From the NCBI GenBank assembly GCA_046349975.1, contig JAXMBH010000002.1, forward strand, positions 302,701-366,700: DNA of 64,000 nucleotides. The letters are read 5' to 3'. The stretch comes from JABDGM01 sp046349975 (GTDB taxonomy: Bacteria; Planctomycetota; Planctomycetia; Pirellulales; Lacipirellulaceae). Positions 61,512 through 64,000 of this stretch are shown piece by piece. How positions within the stretch are numbered: position 1 is the stretch's first letter; each line of letters starts with the position of its first letter. A program made the translations under genes and the position numbers. The notes beneath the pieces are model-generated. The model saw only the letters and a list, made by a program, of their open reading frames with translations. It searched no databases and was not told the DNA's origin.

Positions 61512-63506
61512 ATGGGCGGGCGGCGAGCTTGGTTAGTGGCGCTTGTGTTGATGAGTGTGGTTGTTGCGAATGCCAGGCGGGCGGTGGGGGAATCGTCGCC
61601 CGTTAATGTGACGGTTGACGCGACGAGAACCGGGCCGGCGATTAGTCCGTTTATCTACGGGCAGTTCATTGAGCATTTGGGCCGGTGCATTTACGGCGGC
61701 ATTTGGGCCGAGATGCTCGAGGACCGCAAGTTCTACTTTCCGATCACGGATGAGTACGCGCCGTATGGCGATCTGAAGGACACGAAGTTTCCGATTGTGA
61801 GCGCGTCGCCGTGGGAGGTTGTGGGGCCGAAGGGGTCGGTCACGATGGTGAAGGAAGGGGCGCTCGTCGGCGAGCACTCGCCGCAGATTGCGGCGGGGAG
61901 TGGGATTCGGCAGAAGGATTTGAGTTTCATCGCAGGAAAAGCGTACGTGCTTTACGCTTGGCTCAAGCCTCATGGAAAGCCGAAAGTCGAGATTCGCGTG
62001 GGAACTCCGGAAGACGAGTTCGCCATCAGCGTGGATCCACTGGAGTCGTCAAACGGAGAATTCGTTAGAATTCCCTTCGAATTCACAGCTACAAATTCGA
62101 CCGACAAAGGCACGTTCACCGTTGAAATCGAAAACGCCTCTTGCCTCGTTGGCGCCGTTTCTCTGATGCCGGCTGACAACGTCCGCGGCTTCCGAGCTGA
62201 TACGCTGGCACTATTGAAGCAGCTTCATGGCACGGTGTATCGCTGGCCGGGTGGCAATTTTGTGAGCGGGTACAACTGGCGGGACGGCATTGGCCCGCGC
62301 GATCGGCGGCCGCCGCGGCGGAACCCGGCTTGGACGGGCGTCGAGCACAACGATGTCGGCATCGACGAGTTTCTTGATCTTTGTCACGAGATCGATGCCG
62401 AGCCGATGATCGCCGTTAATACGGGCTTCGGCGATGAGAATTCGGCCGTGGAAGAGGTCGAGTATGCCAACAAGGCGGCTGACACGATCGGCGGGGCTCT
62501 ACGCGCGAAGAACGGTCATGAGAAGCCGTATGGCGTGAAGTATTGGTGCGTTGGCAACGAGATGTGGGGTGATTGGCAACTCGGGCACATGCGGCTGGAG
62601 CATTACACGATCAAGCACAACCGCGTGGCCGATGCGATGCGGAAGGTTGATCCCACGATGAAGCTGGTTGCTTCTGGCGATATCGGCACGAAGGCGAAGT
62701 TGGGCGAAGGCGACAAATCGCACGATGTTGGTTGGTCGGAAGGCATGCTCGAAAAGTGCGGCGATCGCATGGATTACATCTCGGAGCATTTTTATCGCGG
62801 GCGGCTGCCATGGACGAAAGATGGCGTGATACCGACGGAAGAACATGCTAATCAGTTGCGCGAAGAGATTCGCAAGAAGGCCGTGGGGCACCGGGAGTTG
62901 CAGGCGAAGCTGGGCCGCAAGCCGGAGGACTTCATTCCGATCGCGATGGACGAATGGAACTATTGGCATCGCGATTATTTGTATGGCGAGATTGGCTGCC
63001 AGTACGATTTGGCGGATGCGCTGGGGGTCGCGGCGGGCTTGCATGAGTATTTCCGTAACGGCGACATCATTCAAATGGCACACTACGCGCAGACGGTGAA
63101 CGTCATCGGCTGCATCAAGACGACGAAGACGGCGGCGTTCTTCGATACGACCGCCCTGCCCTTGCTGCTGTATCGCAGAGAGTTCGGCAGTACGCCGCTG
63201 GCGGTGAAGGCAGATATTGATGAGAAGAAACTCGATGTGGCCGCGGCGAAGACGAAGGATGGCAAGGCGGTGACGATTGGGATTGTGAATCCGCAGCAGG
63301 AGGCGCAGCCGATCAAGATTGCGTTCGATGGGGCCGCGGTCGATCCGCACGCGACGGGGTGGCGAATCACGGCGGACAAGGCGGATGCGGTGAACGTGGC
63401 CGAGAAGCAGGCTGTGGCGATCGCGGGGCTCAAGGATGTGACGATCGGCGACACGATCGAGGCGCCGCCGCTGAGCGTGACGGTGATTCGTGCGGCGTTG
63501 AAGTAG
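61512..63506 (+). CDS. Alpha-L-arabinofuranosidase (GH51), exported
   Basis: This 664-residue protein has a signal peptide (about 1-27, ending AVGES) and should be exported. It hydrolyses terminal arabinofuranose from arabinoxylan or arabinan. The GH51 (beta/alpha)8 barrel shows YGQFIEHLGRCIYGGIWAEM, YRWPGGNFVSGYNW, the acid/base Glu350 in WCVGNEMWG, and the nucleophile Glu481 in AMDEWNYWHRD. A beta-sandwich C-terminal domain closes it. Residues 100-225 (about) are a carbohydrate-binding-like insert before the barrel is complete. ATG 61512 is favoured over the GTG at 61506. It is followed by a family B hairpin. Confidence 0.92.
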   Translation: MGGRRAWLVALVLMSVVVANARRAVGESSPVNVTVDATRTGPAISPFIYGQFIEHLGRCIYGGIWAEMLEDRKFYFPITDEYAPYGDLKDTKFPIVSASPWEVVGPKGSVTMVKEGALVGEHSPQIAAGSGIRQKDLSFIAGKAYVLYAWLKPHGKPKVEIRVGTPEDEFAISVDPLESSNGEFVRIPFEFTATNSTDKGTFTVEIENASCLVGAVSLMPADNVRGFRADTLALLKQLHGTVYRWPGGNFVSGYNWRDGIGPRDRRPPRRNPAWTGVEHNDVGIDEFLDLCHEIDAEPMIAVNTGFGDENSAVEEVEYANKAADTIGGALRAKNGHEKPYGVKYWCVGNEMWGDWQLGHMRLEHYTIKHNRVADAMRKVDPTMKLVASGDIGTKAKLGEGDKSHDVGWSEGMLEKCGDRMDYISEHFYRGRLPWTKDGVIPTEEHANQLREEIRKKAVGHRELQAKLGRKPEDFIPIAMDEWNYWHRDYLYGEIGCQYDLADALGVAAGLHEYFRNGDIIQMAHYAQTVNVIGCIKTTKTAAFFDTTALPLLLYRREFGSTPLAVKADIDEKKLDVAAAKTKDGKAVTIGIVNPQQEAQPIKIAFDGAAVDPHATGWRITADKADAVNVAEKQAVAIAGLKDVTIGDTIEAPPLSVTVIRAALK

Positions 63507-63519
63507 CCAACGGAAGCTA

Positions 63520-63541
63520 GGACGGACATATTTGTCCGTCC
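63520..63541 (+). terminator. GGACGGACA hairpin, family B copy 3
   Basis: Arms GGACGGACA (63520-63528) and TGTCCGTCC (63533-63541) around TATT follow the GH51 stop by 13 bp. The arms are identical to copy 1 at 5384-5405. Confidence 0.7.
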
Positions 63542-63569
63542 CAAGCCAGCGGGGGCGCAGACGCAGGCA

Positions 63570-64000
63570 CTATTTCTGCAAGCTGCCGACTTCGGTGGCG
63601 AGATCGTGTGCTTTCTCAATGACGAGTTCTTCGACTTTGTTGCCCCAGGGTGCGGGGAGGCCGTAGTAGAAGCGAGAAAGGCCGCCTTCGTAGCCGCCTT
63701 CATTGAGTACGCGGCGCGAGGGGATGTATGCCATGACGTCGTTGGCGTAGGCCGAGACCCATGTTTTGCCTGGACCGAGCTCGGCTTTGAGGCGGAGGGA
63801 GTAGTCGACGACGGACTCGCCGCCCAGGAAGATCCAGGTGAGGTCGTCGCCGAGCTTCCACGCCTGCATTGGAAACGGATAGGATTGCGACAGGCCGCCG
63901 TTGCGATCCCATTCGGCGAGCAGGTACTTGGCCCACGGCGACTCGGGTATCTGGCCGCGGGCGGCGTCGGCTTCGAGCTGGGAACGCGTGGGCAGCGCAG
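63570..64000 (-). CDS. Neutral/alkaline ceramidase-like protein, C-terminal part (5' end outside window)
   Basis: The 143 visible residues read LLAEWDRNGGLSQSYPFPMQ, then WKLGDDLTWIFLGGESVVDY, AYANDVMAYIPSRRVLNEGG and YEGGLSRFYYGLPAPWG. This matches the end of the catalytic domain of neutral/alkaline non-lysosomal ceramidases, which hydrolyse N-acyl sphingosines. The motif YANDVMAYIPS...EGGYEGG is characteristic. The nucleophile and zinc ligands lie upstream, outside the window. Planctomycete proteins of this type are usually exported and have an uncertain substrate. The frame is open to the last base. Confidence 0.85.
   Translation of the reverse strand, partial: ALPTRSQLEADAARGQIPESPWAKYLLAEWDRNGGLSQSYPFPMQAWKLGDDLTWIFLGGESVVDYSLRLKAELGPGKTWVSAYANDVMAYIPSRRVLNEGGYEGGLSRFYYGLPAPWGNKVEELVIEKAHDLATEVGSLQK

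Noticed and set aside
62499..63350. 283-codon minus-strand open frame
   Set aside because: It is antisense to the GH51 catalytic barrel.

Overview
ORGANISM. The window looks like chromosomal DNA of a planctomycete, most likely order Pirellulales; a Lacipirellulaceae-like genome is an inference. The evidence is: high G+C; secreted cyclophilin-type proteins that end in dockerin-like Asp/Asn calcium-loop repeats followed by a VPEP-type PEP-CTERM anchor; Tat-exported Gfo/Idh/MocA oxidoreductases; a PmoA-like (DUF6807-type) protein; a neutral-ceramidase-like protein; and many short extragenic palindromes. No rRNA, tRNA, CRISPR array, prophage or intact insertion sequence was seen. LAYOUT. 1-5.9 kb: end of a class I glutamine amidotransferase, a GAF/sigma-54 activator, divergent fabI, a palindromic repeat beside a GxxExxY-protein remnant, a secreted HExxH protease-like protein and a small lipoprotein. 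6-7.6 kb: cdsA and plsC, two phospholipid-synthesis genes 1 bp apart. 7.6-22.8 kb: an exopolysaccharide locus of the Wzx/Wzy type, divergent around 12.8-13.3 kb. Its minus arm holds an acetyltransferase of the CelD/FemAB-like class, a polysaccharide deacetylase, a flippase and a GT4 glycosyltransferase. Its plus arm holds a chain-length determinant, an O-antigen ligase/polymerase, a WecG/TagA GT26 enzyme, a sulfatase-fold protein that lacks its catalytic residues, and a 1320-residue exported protein with a glycosidase-like barrel. 23-32 kb: a PDZ protein, a queG/dus tRNA-modification pair with overlapping ends, small planctomycete-type exported proteins, a zinc-ribbon protein with a good sigma-70-type promoter, and aroA. 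32-37.5 kb: a YdeP/FdhF-type molybdopterin oxidoreductase, a CE15-like esterase and a Tat-exported oxidoreductase. 37.7-40.2 kb: an unusual methyltransferase-like/nucleotidyltransferase/NDP-kinase-like fusion next to a GT2 glycosyltransferase. 40.9-54.6 kb: a long minus-strand run with a PmoA-like protein, a Gfo/Idh/MocA protein, an ndh remnant, two MFS transporters, an APC permease coupled to a 57-residue protein that is easily missed, an HpcH/HpaI-type aldolase, and three consecutive cyclophilin/dockerin/PEP-CTERM proteins. 55-64 kb: xylA, a second envelope-glycan group (methyltransferase, polyprenol-type GT2, PMT-type GT, heptosyltransferase), a GH51 arabinofuranosidase and a partial ceramidase. 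HOW IT FITS. Two themes dominate. One is building the envelope and exopolysaccharide (fabI, plsC, cdsA, the Wzx/Wzy locus, heptosyltransferase). The other is use of plant- or algal-type sugars (GH51 arabinofuranosidase, CE15-like esterase, xylose isomerase, 2-keto-3-deoxy-sugar aldolase, Tat oxidoreductases, MFS carriers). Spaces between genes are filled by several families of short palindromes, and two of these families sit against truncated genes. All functions are inferred from sequence motifs read by eye; no database search was possible.
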